A stretch of DNA of 64,000 nt from an uncultured delta proteobacterium (GTDB lineage: Bacteria > Desulfobacterota > Desulfobulbia > Desulfobulbales > Desulfurivibrionaceae). The stretch is from the NCBI GenBank assembly GCA_903869265.1, contig CAIPYE010000001.1:328326-392325 (forward strand), in the 5' to 3' direction. The first letter of the stretch is position 1; each line of letters opens with the position of its first letter. The notes under the pieces were generated by a model, which searched no databases, was not told where the DNA came from, and saw only the letters and a program-made list of their open reading frames with translations. Of this stretch, positions 16,881 through 27,074 are shown piece after piece. Made by a program: the position numbers and the translations under genes.

Positions 16881-18023
16881 GTGAAGGTTGCTGATATCTT
16901 TTCATTGCGGCGCTTCGGTGCCATCATCAGCAAGGAATTCATCCAGATGCGGCGGGACCGGGTGACCTTTGCGATGATGATCGGCATCCCCATCATGCAG
17001 ATGGTGGTTTTCGGTTTTGCCATCAATTCGGACCCCAAACACCTGCCCACCGTGATTGTCGCCGCCGACCACACCAGTTATTCCCGCTCCATTGTGTCCG
17101 CCATGCAGAACAGCGGTTATTTCCAGATCGTCAAGACCGTAGCGAGCGAAGCGGAGGCCGATCTGCTCATCGAGGAGGGCGAGGCCCAGTTCGTGGTCAC
17201 CATCCCGGAGGGATTTTCCCGCCGCCTGGTGCGCGGCGAACAGCCGGCCCTGCTGCTCACCGCCGATGCCACCGATCCCTCGGCCACCAGCAACGCCCTG
17301 GCCGCTTTCCGAATCTTTACTGAAACAGCCCTGAGCCGCGACCTCGATGGGCCATTGCGCTATCTGCGCCGCAGCGGGCCACCCCTGAATGTCGTTGTCC
17401 ATGCCCGCTTCAACCCAGAGGGCATCATGCAGTACAATATCGTTCCCGGCCTGATGGGCGTGGTCCTGACCATGACCCTGGTCATCATCACCGCCCTGGC
17501 CATCACCAGGGAGCGGGAACGCGGGACCATGGAAAACCTGCTCTCTACCCCGGTCAGACCCATGGAGGTGATGCTCGGCAAAATCGTTCCCTATATCATT
17601 GTCGGGTATCTGCAAATGAGCGTCATCCTGCTAGCCGCCCGGTATCTCTTTCATGTGCCGATCATGGGCAACCTGCTCCTGCTGCTCCTTGTCTCGCTGC
17701 CGTTTATCACCGCCAATCTCGGGGTCGGCCTGACCTTTTCCACCTTGGCCCGCAACCAGTTGCAGGCGGTGCAGATGGCGTTTTTCTTTTTCCTGCCCTC
17801 GATCCTGCTCTCCGGCTTCATGTTCCCCTTCCGGGGCATGCCTCCCTGGGCCCAGCGGGTCGGCGAGGTGCTGCCCCTGACCCATTACCTGCGGATTGTC
17901 CGGGGCATCATCCTCAAAGGCAACACCCTGCCGCAGATTTTCCCCAACCTCTGGCCCATCGGCGTGTTTCTCTTGGTCGCCCTGACCGTCGGTCTCACCC
18001 GCTACCACCGCACCCTGGATTGA
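16881..18023 (+). CDS. ABC-2 type transporter permease
   Basis: Membrane subunit of the HlyD-ATPase-permease exporter, about 380 residues. It is assigned a GTG start at 16881 immediately after the ATPase stop. There is one membrane segment near residues 30-50 (VTFAMMIGIPIMQMVVFGFA), a large extracytoplasmic loop (about 55-185), then five more helices. ERERGTMENLLSTPVRPMEV is the conserved cytoplasmic coupling motif of YhhJ/YbhR-like ABC-2 permeases. The substrate cannot be told from sequence. Drug or lipophilic compound export is the usual role of this gene trio. Confidence 0.9.
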   Translation: MKVADIFSLRRFGAIISKEFIQMRRDRVTFAMMIGIPIMQMVVFGFAINSDPKHLPTVIVAADHTSYSRSIVSAMQNSGYFQIVKTVASEAEADLLIEEGEAQFVVTIPEGFSRRLVRGEQPALLLTADATDPSATSNALAAFRIFTETALSRDLDGPLRYLRRSGPPLNVVVHARFNPEGIMQYNIVPGLMGVVLTMTLVIITALAITRERERGTMENLLSTPVRPMEVMLGKIVPYIIVGYLQMSVILLAARYLFHVPIMGNLLLLLLVSLPFITANLGVGLTFSTLARNQLQAVQMAFFFFLPSILLSGFMFPFRGMPPWAQRVGEVLPLTHYLRIVRGIILKGNTLPQIFPNLWPIGVFLLVALTVGLTRYHRTLD

Positions 18024-18128
18024 TGACCGCGACCTTTATGAGTATTCAACCATATCCAATAAATCTGTCCCACCTTTCCCCTGGCAGCATTGGACAGAAG
18101 AAACAGACCCCGAGAAGGTACCGCTGAA

Positions 18129-18833
18129 ATGGCTCAACCGCACACAGGCCCCAAACCGATTAAGAAGCGTCAACCGCGGGGGTTGCCCATCCTCCATGAG
18201 GACAAGGATATTCTCGTGGTCGCGAAACCGGCCGGGCTGCTGACCATCGGCACGGATCGGGAGAAGTCGAGAACCGCCCATTATCTGCTCAATGATTATG
18301 TCCGCAAGGGCGATCCGAAATCGCGCAACCGAGTGTATGTGGTCCATCGCCTGGACAAGGACACCTCCGGCATCCTGATTTTTGCCAAAAGCGAACCGGC
18401 CAAGAAATTCCTACAGGAGCATTGGGAGGATACGGACAAGCATTATCTGGCCATCGTCCACGGACGGCTGAGCCCCAAGGAGGGAACGATCACCTCCTAC
18501 CTGGCCGAGAATGCGGCGCAGAAGGTCTACTCGACCCCGGACCCTGCCAAGGGTAAGCTTTCCCATACGGAATACAAGGTATTGCGAGAGAGCAAGGGAC
18601 TCAGCCTGGTGGAAATCCATCTCCTCACCGGCCGCAAGCACCAGATCCGGGTGCATTTCGCGGAAAAAGGGCATCCCGTGGCAGGGGACAAAAAATACGG
18701 AAACACCCCGCTGGCCTGCAAACACCTCGCTCTCCATGCCCGGTCCATATCCTTTATCCACCCTTACAGCGGTGAGCAAATGCGCTTTGAGCTCGGGATG
18801 CCGGAGGAATTTGTCCGGCTGCTCGGGAAATAG
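18129..18833 (+). CDS. RluA-family pseudouridine synthase
   Basis: The 234-residue enzyme isomerises uridine in structured RNA (rRNA or tRNA). The catalytic motif is HRLDKDTSGILIFAKS, with the nucleophilic Asp at the RLD position. The C-terminal family pattern LLTGRKHQIRVHFAEKGHPVAGDKKYG is intact. No S4 RNA-binding domain is present at the N terminus, as in RluA/TruC-sized members. The ATG at 18129 is preferred over the upstream in-frame ATG at 18090, since the family starts just before LPILHEDKDILVVAKPAG. A degenerate, internally deleted copy of parts of this gene lies at 20463-20516. Confidence 0.88.
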   Translation: MAQPHTGPKPIKKRQPRGLPILHEDKDILVVAKPAGLLTIGTDREKSRTAHYLLNDYVRKGDPKSRNRVYVVHRLDKDTSGILIFAKSEPAKKFLQEHWEDTDKHYLAIVHGRLSPKEGTITSYLAENAAQKVYSTPDPAKGKLSHTEYKVLRESKGLSLVEIHLLTGRKHQIRVHFAEKGHPVAGDKKYGNTPLACKHLALHARSISFIHPYSGEQMRFELGMPEEFVRLLGK

Positions 18834-18892
18834 CAACTGCGGTGGTGGTTGGTTGGCCAGACACAACCAATCGTCTCCCCGGGGCAAAAATA

Positions 18893-18952
18893 ACATATCC
18901 CTCTGAATTCGATGGGAAATATGGCCAAAACGGTCAGGTTATAGTTTGGTTA
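18893..18952. repeat. degenerate repeat A (paired with 22105-22165)
   Basis: ACATATCCCTCTGAATTCGA at 18893 and the next 40 bp match 22105-22165 at roughly 70 percent. In one frame both read T-Y-P-x-E-F-x-x-K-Y-x-Q, so they look like decayed copies of the start of one small gene. The gene family is not identified. Confidence 0.5.
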
Positions 18953-19076
18953 GGATTGCTGGATATAAAAATCTTTCTCTGATAGATTGACTCCAATCAT
19001 CCGTTCAGGCCGTTTTGATCCGGTTGGCGGCAATTGAGTATTGTGTCCCCGGAATTCCAAAAGAAGGAGTTTGCCA

Positions 19077-20387
19077 ATGAACTTTCTTTCCGAGCAAAAC
19101 AGGCTCGCCGCCGCCCGCAGGCTCTTTGCCCATGTCGGAGAGTTGATCAATGCCCGTTTTTCCGTGCGCCTCTGGGATGGCACGATGATCCCACTGGGCA
19201 CGAATGTCGATACCGATTTCTTTATCGCCGTCAATACGCCGGAGGTTATCGGCTCGCTCCTGCGGCGCCCCACCGCAGAAAACCTCCTTCTCCACTACGC
19301 CAAAGGGCACCTGGAAATCCACGGCGACCTGATTGATTTCATTGCCGTGGCCCGGGAGAAGAAGCCCAGAAACACACTGAAGAAAATGAACAGGCTCTTT
19401 CTGTTGGGGTCAGCCCTGCCGCTTCTCTTGACCTTTGGCCGGAAAGCAGAGGTTCAGCATAAATACCGGCATGAGGAGACAGGCCGTCAGGAGTCGAAGC
19501 GGGACAACAAGGAATTCATCCAGTTCCACTACGACATCAGCAACGATTTCTACAGCCTTTTCCTCGGCGCGGAAATGCTCTATTCCTGCGGCTATTTCAC
19601 CCATCCGGACAATTCCCTGGACCAGGCCCAGCAGGATAAGCTTGAAATGATCTGCCGGAAACTGCGTCTGCAGGAGGGGGAGAAACTGCTCGATATCGGC
19701 TGCGGCTGGGGAGGTCTTGTCTGTTATGCCGCGAAGAACTACGGAGTCAGGGCGCATGGCATCACCCTTTCTGCAAAGCAGCTGGAATATGCCCAGGAAA
19801 AGATAAAGCGGCTCGGCCTTGCGGATCGGGTCACGGTGGAGCTGAGGGACTATGCAACCGTTGAGGGCACCTATGACAAGATCGCCAGCATCGGCATGTT
19901 CGAGCACATCGGCATTGCCAACATGCCGAAATATTTTACAAAAATCAATTCTCTCCTCCGGGACCGGGGCATTCTCCTCAACCACGGGATCTCCCGCCGC
20001 GCCAAACCCACCCGTCGCGCGGTCCGCAAGATCAGCCCCGAGCGCCGCCTGATCCTGAAATATATCTTTCCGGGAAGCGAGCTGGACAATGTGGGGCACA
20101 CGGCCGAGGTGCTTGAAATCTGCGGCTTCGAGGTGCACGATGTGGAGGCCTGGCGCGAGCATTATGCCCTGACCGCCGCCCATTGGTACCGTAACCTCAT
20201 GGCCAGAAAAGAAGAAGCGCTCGGTTTCGTGGGCGCGGAGAAACTTCGGATGTGGGCGCTCTACCTGGTCGGCGTATCCATCGGCTTTGCCGACGGCTCG
20301 ATCGGCATCTGCCAGGTGGTTGCCACCAAGCATGTCGCCAAAGGCCCCTCCGGCCTGCCTCTTACCAGGGCGGATTTGTACAGATGA
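19077..20387 (+). CDS. cfa: cyclopropane-fatty-acyl-phospholipid synthase family protein
   Basis: SAM-dependent enzyme that adds a methylene bridge to unsaturated acyl chains of membrane phospholipids, 436 residues. AAGGAG lies 7 nt before the ATG at 19077. The N-terminal part (about 1-115) is the lipid-binding domain. The catalytic domain follows, with FIQFHYDISNDFYSLFLG, YSCGYF, the SAM loop LLDIGCGWGGL and the loop SIGMFEHIG. The final part (about 370-425) has the expected HYALTAAHWYRNL pattern. Methyl-branching relatives (mycolate-type or tuberculostearic) cannot be excluded. Flanked by remnants of other genes on both sides. Confidence 0.88.
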   Translation: MNFLSEQNRLAAARRLFAHVGELINARFSVRLWDGTMIPLGTNVDTDFFIAVNTPEVIGSLLRRPTAENLLLHYAKGHLEIHGDLIDFIAVAREKKPRNTLKKMNRLFLLGSALPLLLTFGRKAEVQHKYRHEETGRQESKRDNKEFIQFHYDISNDFYSLFLGAEMLYSCGYFTHPDNSLDQAQQDKLEMICRKLRLQEGEKLLDIGCGWGGLVCYAAKNYGVRAHGITLSAKQLEYAQEKIKRLGLADRVTVELRDYATVEGTYDKIASIGMFEHIGIANMPKYFTKINSLLRDRGILLNHGISRRAKPTRRAVRKISPERRLILKYIFPGSELDNVGHTAEVLEICGFEVHDVEAWREHYALTAAHWYRNLMARKEEALGFVGAEKLRMWALYLVGVSIGFADGSIGICQVVATKHVAKGPSGLPLTRADLYR

Positions 20388-20462
20388 CCGGCCGATCATT
20401 TTTTCGAATCCCGCGTTTCTTCTCGCAGGCCTGACCCCGTGCAATCGCTTTGGCCGCAAAAA

Positions 20463-20516
20463 GACAAGCATTCCCTGGCCGTCATCCACGGACGGCTGCT
20501 CGGTAAATAGCAACTG
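20463..20516 (+). pseudogene. internally deleted remnant of an RluA-type gene
   Basis: Bases 20463-20498 match 18436-18471 of the intact synthase (32 of 36). Bases 20493-20516 match its last 24 bases including the TAG stop (23 of 24). The two parts are joined at CGGCTG, a hexamer present at both places in the intact gene, leaving D-K-H-S-L-A-V-I-H-G-R-L-L-G-K-stop. This looks like a duplicate collapsed by deletion between short direct repeats. Confidence 0.7.
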
Positions 20517-20676
20517 TGGGTATGCGCAATCCAGCGGCGACTTGTCTGGTGACATCTTGCCCCTGGTGAATGCGGCATCGACGCCCCAGACCAAGACGAA
20601 AAAAACTCAAATGAGTAAGACGTTCTCGAAATCTGCCTAAGAGGGAACCGTGAGCGAATGCTCCCGTTGTGTTCAA

Positions 20677-20751
20677 TGGTGGGCGATACTGGGATCGAAC
20701 CAGTGACCCCTGCCGTGTGAAGGCAGTGCTCTCCCGCTGAGCTAATCGCCC
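20677..20751 (-). tRNA. tRNA-Val (anticodon CAC)
   Basis: Read on the minus strand the 75-nt sequence folds as a standard cloverleaf. The acceptor stem is GGGCGAT/ATCGCCC with the CCA end encoded. The D arm is GCTCAGCGGGAGAGC, the anticodon stem CTGCC/GGCAG has loop TTCACAC (anticodon CAC), and the T arm is ACTGGTTCGATCCCAGT. It decodes GTG. No integrase gene or obvious attachment duplication is seen next to it. Confidence 0.95.
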
Positions 20752-20873
20752 TGATGTTTTGTTGTATTATAGTACATTCCGCCGCCATCAACAATCAAAC
20801 GTTGCTGCCGCAGAGCTACGTTCGGTTTTGCGGGAAAAAACCGGGCTCCGTCCCCATTTTGTGGAGGTGAGAC

Positions 20874-21119
20874 GTGTCAGAGAAGAAAATTATCGGCCTG
20901 CGCGAAGAAGGAGTCGATGTCCCGTACGAGCGGCTCGACCCGGAAACATTGCGGAATGTGATCGAGGAGTTTGTGACAAGAGACGGGTCGGATTGGGGGG
21001 AGGCCGGCGGTACGCTGGAGGAGAAGGTCGGCCAGGTCATGCAGCAACTGCGAAGCCGGAAGATTAAGATCGTTTTTGAGCTGAATTCGCAAACAGCGAA
21101 TATTGTCGTCAACCGCTGA
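20874..21119 (+). CDS. YheU family protein (UPF0270)
   Basis: An 81-residue protein with a GTG start preceded by GTGGAGGTG. The segment VPYERLDPETLRNVIEEFVT, then RDGSDWGE and LEEKVGQVMQQLRSRKIKIVFE, matches the YheU/UPF0270 family over its whole length. Members have an N-terminal helical part and a short C-terminal strand region. The cellular function is not established. The extra N-terminal residues MSEKKIIGLREEG are additional to the E. coli form. Confidence 0.85.
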   Translation: MSEKKIIGLREEGVDVPYERLDPETLRNVIEEFVTRDGSDWGEAGGTLEEKVGQVMQQLRSRKIKIVFELNSQTANIVVNR

Positions 21120-21235
21120 ATCGCGGCTGATCCACTTTACAACCAAACGCCTAGTGTGGGATTCAAGGCAGGAGTCGTTTCCCATACAAGACATACGAGG
21201 TTGCATGTGACATCTCCCTCTTCCCCCGTCCTATT

Positions 21236-22072
21236 ATGTCCCTGATCGGTCTGTGGCTGGAAAGCCTGCTCACTCCCTGTCCCCGCTATCTCAGGCGGAT
21301 GGGTTTTCTCCGTGAACAGCTGGCCATCGAAGCCCGTTACCAACGCAACCGCGCCAGCTGGGAGCCGCACCTTGCCAGCAGTCGCGCCGCCATCCTCGCT
21401 GCGGTCGATTCCTGCACCCAACACCGCACCGCCCTGATCCTGGGGGGTGGCCTGATCAACGACGTGCCCCTGGCCGAGCTGGCCGGTCGTTTCCAGCAGG
21501 TGGTCCTGGCCGATATCCTGCACCTGCCCCGCAACCGTCGCCGGGCCGAAGCCACGGCCCCCAACATCACCTGCCTTGATTTCGACTGCACCGGAGCGGT
21601 GGAGAAACTGTACCAGGCAAGCAATGGACTGGACGACGAACCGGCGATAGCCCTTTTCCGTCAAGCCTCCCCCACCCTGCCCGCCGCTCTCGCCTCGGGC
21701 TGCGACCTCACCGTCTCCGTGAATCTTGCCTCCCAGCTCGGCTACCTGCCAGCCAAGTGGCTGGAGAAAGGGCGTCCCAGGAACGAGGAGTTTTCCCTGC
21801 ACCTCCGGAGGGCTGCGGCGCTTCGGCACCTCGAATGGCTACAGGGGCTGCCCGGAGTGCGGCTTCTTATTGGAGACCGCGCCCTGGTGGTACGGGGATT
21901 GGATGAAAGCGAGGTGGAACGGGAGGTTATTCTGGGGGAGGGGGATCTGGAGTGCCCATGTGACACCTGGGTTTGGAGATTCGCCCCAGCCCCGGAATGG
22001 GATCGCCGCCACCATCTGGAACTTGAGGTTGGCGCCTATGTTTGGGGGGGGTCGGGCCTTTCGGTCGGATGA
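21236..22072 (+). CDS. hypothetical protein with Rossmann-like methyltransferase fold
   Basis: 278 residues, no named family recognised. ALILGGGLINDVPLAELAGR followed by VVLADILHLPRNR looks like the glycine-rich loop and acidic strand end of a SAM-dependent methyltransferase. CDLTVSVNLASQLGYLP sits where motif IV would be. The N-terminal 40 residues are helical and Arg-rich (LTPCPRYLRRMGFLREQLAI). No clear ribosome binding site is visible. It stands alone between the yheU-like gene and the restriction operon, on the same strand. Confidence 0.6.
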   Translation: MSLIGLWLESLLTPCPRYLRRMGFLREQLAIEARYQRNRASWEPHLASSRAAILAAVDSCTQHRTALILGGGLINDVPLAELAGRFQQVVLADILHLPRNRRRAEATAPNITCLDFDCTGAVEKLYQASNGLDDEPAIALFRQASPTLPAALASGCDLTVSVNLASQLGYLPAKWLEKGRPRNEEFSLHLRRAAALRHLEWLQGLPGVRLLIGDRALVVRGLDESEVEREVILGEGDLECPCDTWVWRFAPAPEWDRRHHLELEVGAYVWGGSGLSVG

Positions 22073-22104
22073 TGATATTAAATAAAACTGAAGAAAACAA
22101 AATG

Positions 22105-22165
22105 ACATATCCCTATGAATTTAATTGCAAATATGATCAAATGGTCGGGCAATATTCCGTTAGGG
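22105..22165. repeat. degenerate repeat B (paired with 18893-18952)
   Basis: ACATATCCCTATGAATTTAA at 22105 begins the second copy. Here an ATG is kept just before (ATGACATATCCCTATG) and the frame reads M-T-Y-P-Y-E-F before losing similarity. Just downstream, 22211-22233 (AAATCTGTCCCGCTTGCCCC) resembles 18061-18081, so more than one short motif is shared by the two places. Confidence 0.5.
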
Positions 22166-22246
22166 TTTTTCGGCGGTCATGCACTGCGTGGCTAGTCATG
22201 ACCCTAAAACAAATCTGTCCCGCTTGCCCCTAGGAGCAGTTTGCAA

Positions 22247-24580
22247 ATGGACAAAAAAGAACTCAGCGAAATAGATATCTGCGATTTGTGCATCACGCCT
22301 GCCCTTAAAGATGCTGGCTGGGATCAAATCAAACAGATCAGACGCGAGGTTACTCTCACTCCCGGCCCTGTTATTGTTAGGGGCAACATGTCGTCGCGCA
22401 ATAAGAAGAAAAAGAAATTCGCCGACTATGTCCTTTATTGGGAACCCGGCGTTCCTGTCGCAATAATCGAAGCCAAAGACAACAAACACACCGTTAGCCA
22501 CGGTATGCAGCAAGCCCTGGGCTATGCAGAAATACTCGAAGTCCCCAGCGCTTTTAGTTCCAATGGCGACGCCTTTGCTTCCCACAATAAGGTTCCAGCC
22601 GCCGACGAAGATATCGAAACTCAGTTTCCGCTTGAGCAATTCCCAACACCGCAAACATTATGGCAACGCTATAAAACATTTCGCGGTATCGAAGATGATG
22701 CCGATGAACTCTTAGCCCAGCCCTACCACACAGACAGTTCCGGCAAAGAGCCCCGATACTATCAGGTCGAGGCAATCAATCGGGTTATGGAAGCGGTGGC
22801 CCGGGGCCAAAGACGCATCCTGCTGGTCATGGCCACCGGTACCGGCAAGACCTACACCACCTTTCAAATAATCTGGCGGCTCTGGAAGGCCAAGGCCGTC
22901 AAACGCATCCTCTTTTTAGTCGACCGCAATATCCTGGCCGACCAAACCCTGGTCAACGACTTCAAGCCCTTCGGCTCGGTCATGGCCAAGGTCAAAAACC
23001 GCAAGATCGACCCGTCCTACGAAATCCATCTCGCCCTCTATCAAGCCATCACCGGCCCGGACGAAGTGGATAAAATCTTCAAAAACGTCTCCCGCGATTT
23101 CTTCGACCTGATCATCATCGATGAGTGCCACCGGGGCAGCGCTGCCGATGATTCAGCCTGGCGCGAAATCCTCGAATACTTCTCCGGTGCTATCCAGCTC
23201 GGCATGACCGCCACCCCCAAGGAAACCAAATACGTTTCCAATCTCACCTATTTTGGCGAGCCAGTTTACACCTACAGCTTAAAGCAGGGGATTGAAGACG
23301 GCTTTCTCGCCCCCTATAAAGTTATCCGCATCGATATTGACAAAGACATCTACGGCTGGACACCGCCCCCCGGCATGGTCGATGACCTGGGCAAGGAGAT
23401 CGAGGATCGCACCTATAACCAGAAAGACATGGACCGCATCCTCGTCCTCAACCAGCGCACCAAGCTGGTGGCCAGGCGGGTCATGCAATTACTCAAAGCA
23501 ACCGATCCCTTCGCCAAGACCATTATCTTCTGTGAAGATATCGACCACGCCGAACGGATGCGGGTCGCCATTGTCAATGCTGCCGGGCAAATCGCCATCG
23601 ATAATCCCAAATACGTCATGCGCATCACCGGCGATAGTGTCGAGGGCAAGGCCGAGCTCGATAACTTCATCGACCCGGAATCCACCTACCCGGTCATCGC
23701 CACCACCTCGGAGCTCATGTCCACCGGGGTCGATGCCAAGACCTGCAAGGTCATCGTTCTGGACAAGAACATCAACTCCATGACCATGTTCAAGCAGATC
23801 ATCGGCCGCGGCACCAGGATCGACGAGGAACAGAACAAGTATTACTTCACCATCATGGATTTCAAGAAGGCCACCGAATTGTTCAGGGATGATGATTTCG
23901 ATGGCCCACCCATTGTCATCTATGAGCCCGGCCCGAATGATCCGCCGGTCCCGCCTGATCCACCACCTTATGAGCCAGAGCCCCCTGTCGACCCTCCGGG
24001 GACCGGCGAGAGCAAGAAAGTCTACATCAGCGGCGTATCAGCCAGGATCATTGCCGAGCGCATTGAATACCTCGGCCCGGACGGTACCCTGATCACCGAG
24101 TCATACCGCGATTTCACCCGCAAGCAGATCAAGTCTGAGTTCGCTTCTTTGGACGAATTTCTTCAGCGCTGGAACACCGCCAATAAAAAGCAGGCCATCC
24201 TCGAACTCCTGGAAGATCACGGCATCGTTTTCGACAATCTTGCCGAAGAGGTCGGCAAAGACTATGGCGACTTTGACCTTATCTGCCATATCGCTTATGA
24301 TCAGCCGCCGCTCACCCGAAAAGAGCGGGCCAATAATGTCAAGAAGCGCAACTACTTCACCAGGTACGGCGAGCAGGCCCGAATGATCCTCACCGCGCTT
24401 CTCGACAAATACGCCGATGAAGGCATTCGCACCATTGAAAATGCCAAGGTCCTCAAACTCAAACCATTCAGCGACATCGGCACCCCCATGGAAATTATCA
24501 ATGAGGTTTTTGGCGGCAAAGAGAGTTATGAAACTGCCATCCAGGAACTGGAGCAAGAGTTGTTTAAGGAGTACGCATGA
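22247..24580 (+). CDS. hsdR: type I restriction enzyme R subunit (EcoEI-like)
   Basis: ATP-dependent DNA translocase and nuclease subunit, about 777 residues. The N-terminal nuclease part has the PD-(D/E)xK pattern [10 protein letters not shown] ... AIIEAKD. Helicase motifs follow: [10 protein letters not shown] (Walker A), [10 protein letters not shown] (DEAD-type box), MTATPK and [12 protein letters not shown] (motif VI). A proline-rich linker lies near residues 555-585, followed by a C-terminal domain like that of EcoEI HsdR. AGGAG occurs before the start; a TTG two codons upstream (22241) is an alternative. The last four bases ATGA overlap the hsdM start. Confidence 0.93.
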   Translation: MDKKELSEIDICDLCITPALKDAGWDQIKQIRREVTLTPGPVIVRGNMSSRNKKKKKFADYVLYWEPGVPVAIIEAKDNKHTVSHGMQQALGYAEILEVPSAFSSNGDAFASHNKVPAADEDIETQFPLEQFPTPQTLWQRYKTFRGIEDDADELLAQPYHTDSSGKEPRYYQVEAINRVMEAVARGQRRILLVMATGTGKTYTTFQIIWRLWKAKAVKRILFLVDRNILADQTLVNDFKPFGSVMAKVKNRKIDPSYEIHLALYQAITGPDEVDKIFKNVSRDFFDLIIIDECHRGSAADDSAWREILEYFSGAIQLGMTATPKETKYVSNLTYFGEPVYTYSLKQGIEDGFLAPYKVIRIDIDKDIYGWTPPPGMVDDLGKEIEDRTYNQKDMDRILVLNQRTKLVARRVMQLLKATDPFAKTIIFCEDIDHAERMRVAIVNAAGQIAIDNPKYVMRITGDSVEGKAELDNFIDPESTYPVIATTSELMSTGVDAKTCKVIVLDKNINSMTMFKQIIGRGTRIDEEQNKYYFTIMDFKKATELFRDDDFDGPPIVIYEPGPNDPPVPPDPPPYEPEPPVDPPGTGESKKVYISGVSARIIAERIEYLGPDGTLITESYRDFTRKQIKSEFASLDEFLQRWNTANKKQAILELLEDHGIVFDNLAEEVGKDYGDFDLICHIAYDQPPLTRKERANNVKKRNYFTRYGEQARMILTALLDKYADEGIRTIENAKVLKLKPFSDIGTPMEIINEVFGGKESYETAIQELEQELFKEYA

Positions 24581-26052
24581 GTAACGTTTCCGGCATCATC
24601 AAATCCATCCAGGACATCATGCGCAAGGATGTCGGTGTCGATGGCGATGCCCAGCGCATCAGTCAGTTGGTCTGGATGTTTTTTCTGAAAATCTTTGACG
24701 ACCGCGAAGCCGAGCTGGAACTTCTTGAAGATGATTATAAATCCCCATTACCGGCTCATCTCCGTTGGCGGGCTTGGGCCAAAGACTCGGAAGGGATGAC
24801 CGGTGACGAGTTGTCCGATTTTGTTAACCTCCAGCTCTTCCCGACCCTGAAAAACAAACTCAACACCCTGGGGCCAAGCGGCAAACGGGCGCTGGTGGTG
24901 AAAGACGTCTTTGAAGACGCCTACAACTACATGAAATCCGGCACCCTGATGCGCCAGGTGATCAACAAGATCTGCGAGATCAACTTCAACACCAAGGAAG
25001 ACCGCCATACCTTCGGCTCCATTTACGAACAAATCCTTAAAGACCTGCAAAGCGCCGGCAATGCCGGGGAGTTCTACACCCCACGGGCCGTCACCAAATT
25101 TATCGTCGACCGGGTCGCCCCGCAATTAGAGGAAACCGTGCTCGACCCGGCCTGCGGCACCGGCGGCTTTTTGTCCTGCACCATCGAACACAAGCGCAAA
25201 AACTATGTGAAATCGGCAGCGGATGAAGAGACCTTGCAAGCCACGATCAACGGGGTCGAAAAAAAGTCCATGCCCCATATGCTCTGCGTCACCAACATGA
25301 TCCTGCACGGCATCGACATTCCGACCAACATCAAGCACGACAATACCCTGAGCCGCCCGTTGCGGGACTACACCAACAAAGACCGGGTCAAGGTCATCGT
25401 TACCAACCCGCCCTTCGGCGGCATGGAAGAAGACGGCATCGAAAACAACTTCCCGGCCACCTTCCGCACCCGAGAAACCGCCGATCTCTTCATGACCCTG
25501 ATCATCCACCTGCTCAAAGACCAGGGCCGGGCCGCCGTGGTCCTGCCCGACGGCTTTTTCTTTGGCGAGGGCATGAAAACCCGGCTCAAGGAAAAGCTCC
25601 TGGCCGAGTGCAACCTGCACACCATTGTCCGCTTGCCCAACGGCGTCTTCAACCCCTACACCGGCATCAAGACCAACCTGCTCTTTTTCACCAAGGGCCA
25701 GCCCACCGAGCAGATCTGGTATTACGAACATCCCTACCCGGCAGGCGTGGTCAGCTACAACAAAACCAAGCCCATGCGCTTTGAGGAGTTTCAGCCGGAG
25801 ATTGATTGGTGGGGCAGCGAGGCGGACGGCTTTGCCGCCAGGGTCGAAACCGAGCAGGCCTGGAAGGTTTCGATTGAGGAGGTCAGAGCTCGCAACTACA
25901 ATCTTGATCTCAAGAACCCCCATGTCGCTGAACAGATCAGCCACGATCCCGATGAGTTGCTGGCCAAGTATGCCAGGCAACAGGCCGAGGTGGCGGCGAT
26001 CCGCGAGGCCTTGAAGAAGGAACTCATGGGCTGTCTGGGGAAGGGGAAATGA
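24577..26052 (+). CDS. hsdM: type I restriction-modification system DNA methyltransferase
   Basis: N6-adenine methyltransferase subunit, 491 residues. It has the helical N-terminal HsdM domain (about 1-140), then the catalytic core. SAM motif I is [13 protein letters not shown] (about residue 188), the catalytic motif IV is VTNPPFGG (about 274), and the partner-contact region [12 protein letters not shown] precedes motif I. With HsdS it methylates host sites and protects them from HsdR. Overlapping ATGA junctions with both hsdR and the RhuM-Fic gene show translational coupling. Confidence 0.95.
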   Translation: MSNVSGIIKSIQDIMRKDVGVDGDAQRISQLVWMFFLKIFDDREAELELLEDDYKSPLPAHLRWRAWAKDSEGMTGDELSDFVNLQLFPTLKNKLNTLGPSGKRALVVKDVFEDAYNYMKSGTLMRQVINKICEINFNTKEDRHTFGSIYEQILKDLQSAGNAGEFYTPRAVTKFIVDRVAPQLEETVLDPACGTGGFLSCTIEHKRKNYVKSAADEETLQATINGVEKKSMPHMLCVTNMILHGIDIPTNIKHDNTLSRPLRDYTNKDRVKVIVTNPPFGGMEEDGIENNFPATFRTRETADLFMTLIIHLLKDQGRAAVVLPDGFFFGEGMKTRLKEKLLAECNLHTIVRLPNGVFNPYTGIKTNLLFFTKGQPTEQIWYYEHPYPAGVVSYNKTKPMRFEEFQPEIDWWGSEADGFAARVETEQAWKVSIEEVRARNYNLDLKNPHVAEQISHDPDELLAKYARQQAEVAAIREALKKELMGCLGKGK

Positions 26053-27074
26053 AAAAAACGGAATTGAGCATGGACAACCAAGGTCATCCCACCCAGGGTG
26101 AGATTATTATCTATAAGTCCGCTGACGGCCGGGCCGGGCTCGACGTGCATCTGGCCGATGAAACCGTCTGGCTGAGCCAGACCCAGATGGTTGAGCTTTT
26201 CCAAAGAGATCAGTCCGTCATCTCCCGTCATCTCCGCAATGTTTTCAAGGAAGGAGAATTGGCCGAAGAAAGCAATATGCAAAAAATGCATATTGCAAAT
26301 TCAGATAAACCGGTCGCCTTCTATAATCTTGACGTCATTATTTCCGTCGGCTACCGGGTCAAGTCGCCACGCGGCACCCAATTTCGCATTTGGGCCACCA
26401 ATGTTCTCAAGCAACATCTCATCCAGGGCTATACCACCAACGAGAGACGCTTGGCAGAAAAGGGACTCTCCGAGATGGAGCAAACCCTCGCCCTCCTCTC
26501 CCGCACCCTGCAAAGCCATGAACTGGTGACGGACGAAGGCAAGGCGGTATTGGAAGTGGTTGGCCGCTACGCCAGGTCCTGGTCGCTGCTCCTGCAATAC
26601 GATGAAGACCGGCTGGAACTTCCCGGCGAGCGTCACCCGTTACAGCGCCCCCTGGACTATGCGCGAACCGGTCAGGCCATTATCGCCCTCAAGGGTGATC
26701 TGCTGGCCCGGAGCGAGGCGACCGATCTCTTCGGTCAGGAATGGCAACATGGACTGCAGGCCATTCTCGGCAACCTCGACCAGACCTTCGGCGGTCGGGA
26801 TCTCTACCCCAGCGTCGAGGAAAAGGCGGCCCACCTGCTCTACTTTATCATCAAGGACCACCCGTTCAGCGATGGCAACAAACGCATCGGGTCTTTCCTC
26901 TTTCTGCTCTTCCTGCGGGAAAACCAGTTGCTTGATAGCTCCGGCTTCAACGATACCGCCCTTGTCGCCCTGGCCCTGCTGATTGCCGAAAGCGATCCAA
27001 GGCAAAAGGATCTCCTGATCCGTCTGACCGTGAATTTGCTGGCTCCAAACGGAAACAAGGTGATCCCGTCATGA
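26049..27074 (+). CDS. RhuM family protein with C-terminal Fic/Doc domain
   Basis: 341-residue fusion. The N-terminal RhuM region (about 15-150) has ETVWLSQTQMVELFQRDQSV followed by ISRHLRNVF, and YNLDVIISVGYRV. The C-terminal Fic/Doc domain carries HPFSDGNKR at 271-279, with Lys where AMPylating Fic enzymes usually have Gly, as in the Doc group (which phosphorylates EF-Tu). GGGGAAGGGGAA precedes the ATG, which overlaps the hsdM stop. It sits inside the hsd operon and is coupled to hsdS as well. Such insertions recur in type I systems; a guard or backup role is plausible but unproven. Confidence 0.88.
   Translation: MKKTELSMDNQGHPTQGEIIIYKSADGRAGLDVHLADETVWLSQTQMVELFQRDQSVISRHLRNVFKEGELAEESNMQKMHIANSDKPVAFYNLDVIISVGYRVKSPRGTQFRIWATNVLKQHLIQGYTTNERRLAEKGLSEMEQTLALLSRTLQSHELVTDEGKAVLEVVGRYARSWSLLLQYDEDRLELPGERHPLQRPLDYARTGQAIIALKGDLLARSEATDLFGQEWQHGLQAILGNLDQTFGGRDLYPSVEEKAAHLLYFIIKDHPFSDGNKRIGSFLFLLFLRENQLLDSSGFNDTALVALALLIAESDPRQKDLLIRLTVNLLAPNGNKVIPS

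Noticed and set aside
22042..22233. Small plus-strand open frame before hsdR
   Set aside because: It begins inside the preceding gene and covers degenerate repeat B; similarity to a gene start is lost after about 20 codons.
20677..22246. Genomic island inserted at tRNA-Val
   Set aside because: No integrase gene and no duplicated tRNA 3' end seen; the next genes (yheU-like) look chromosomal.
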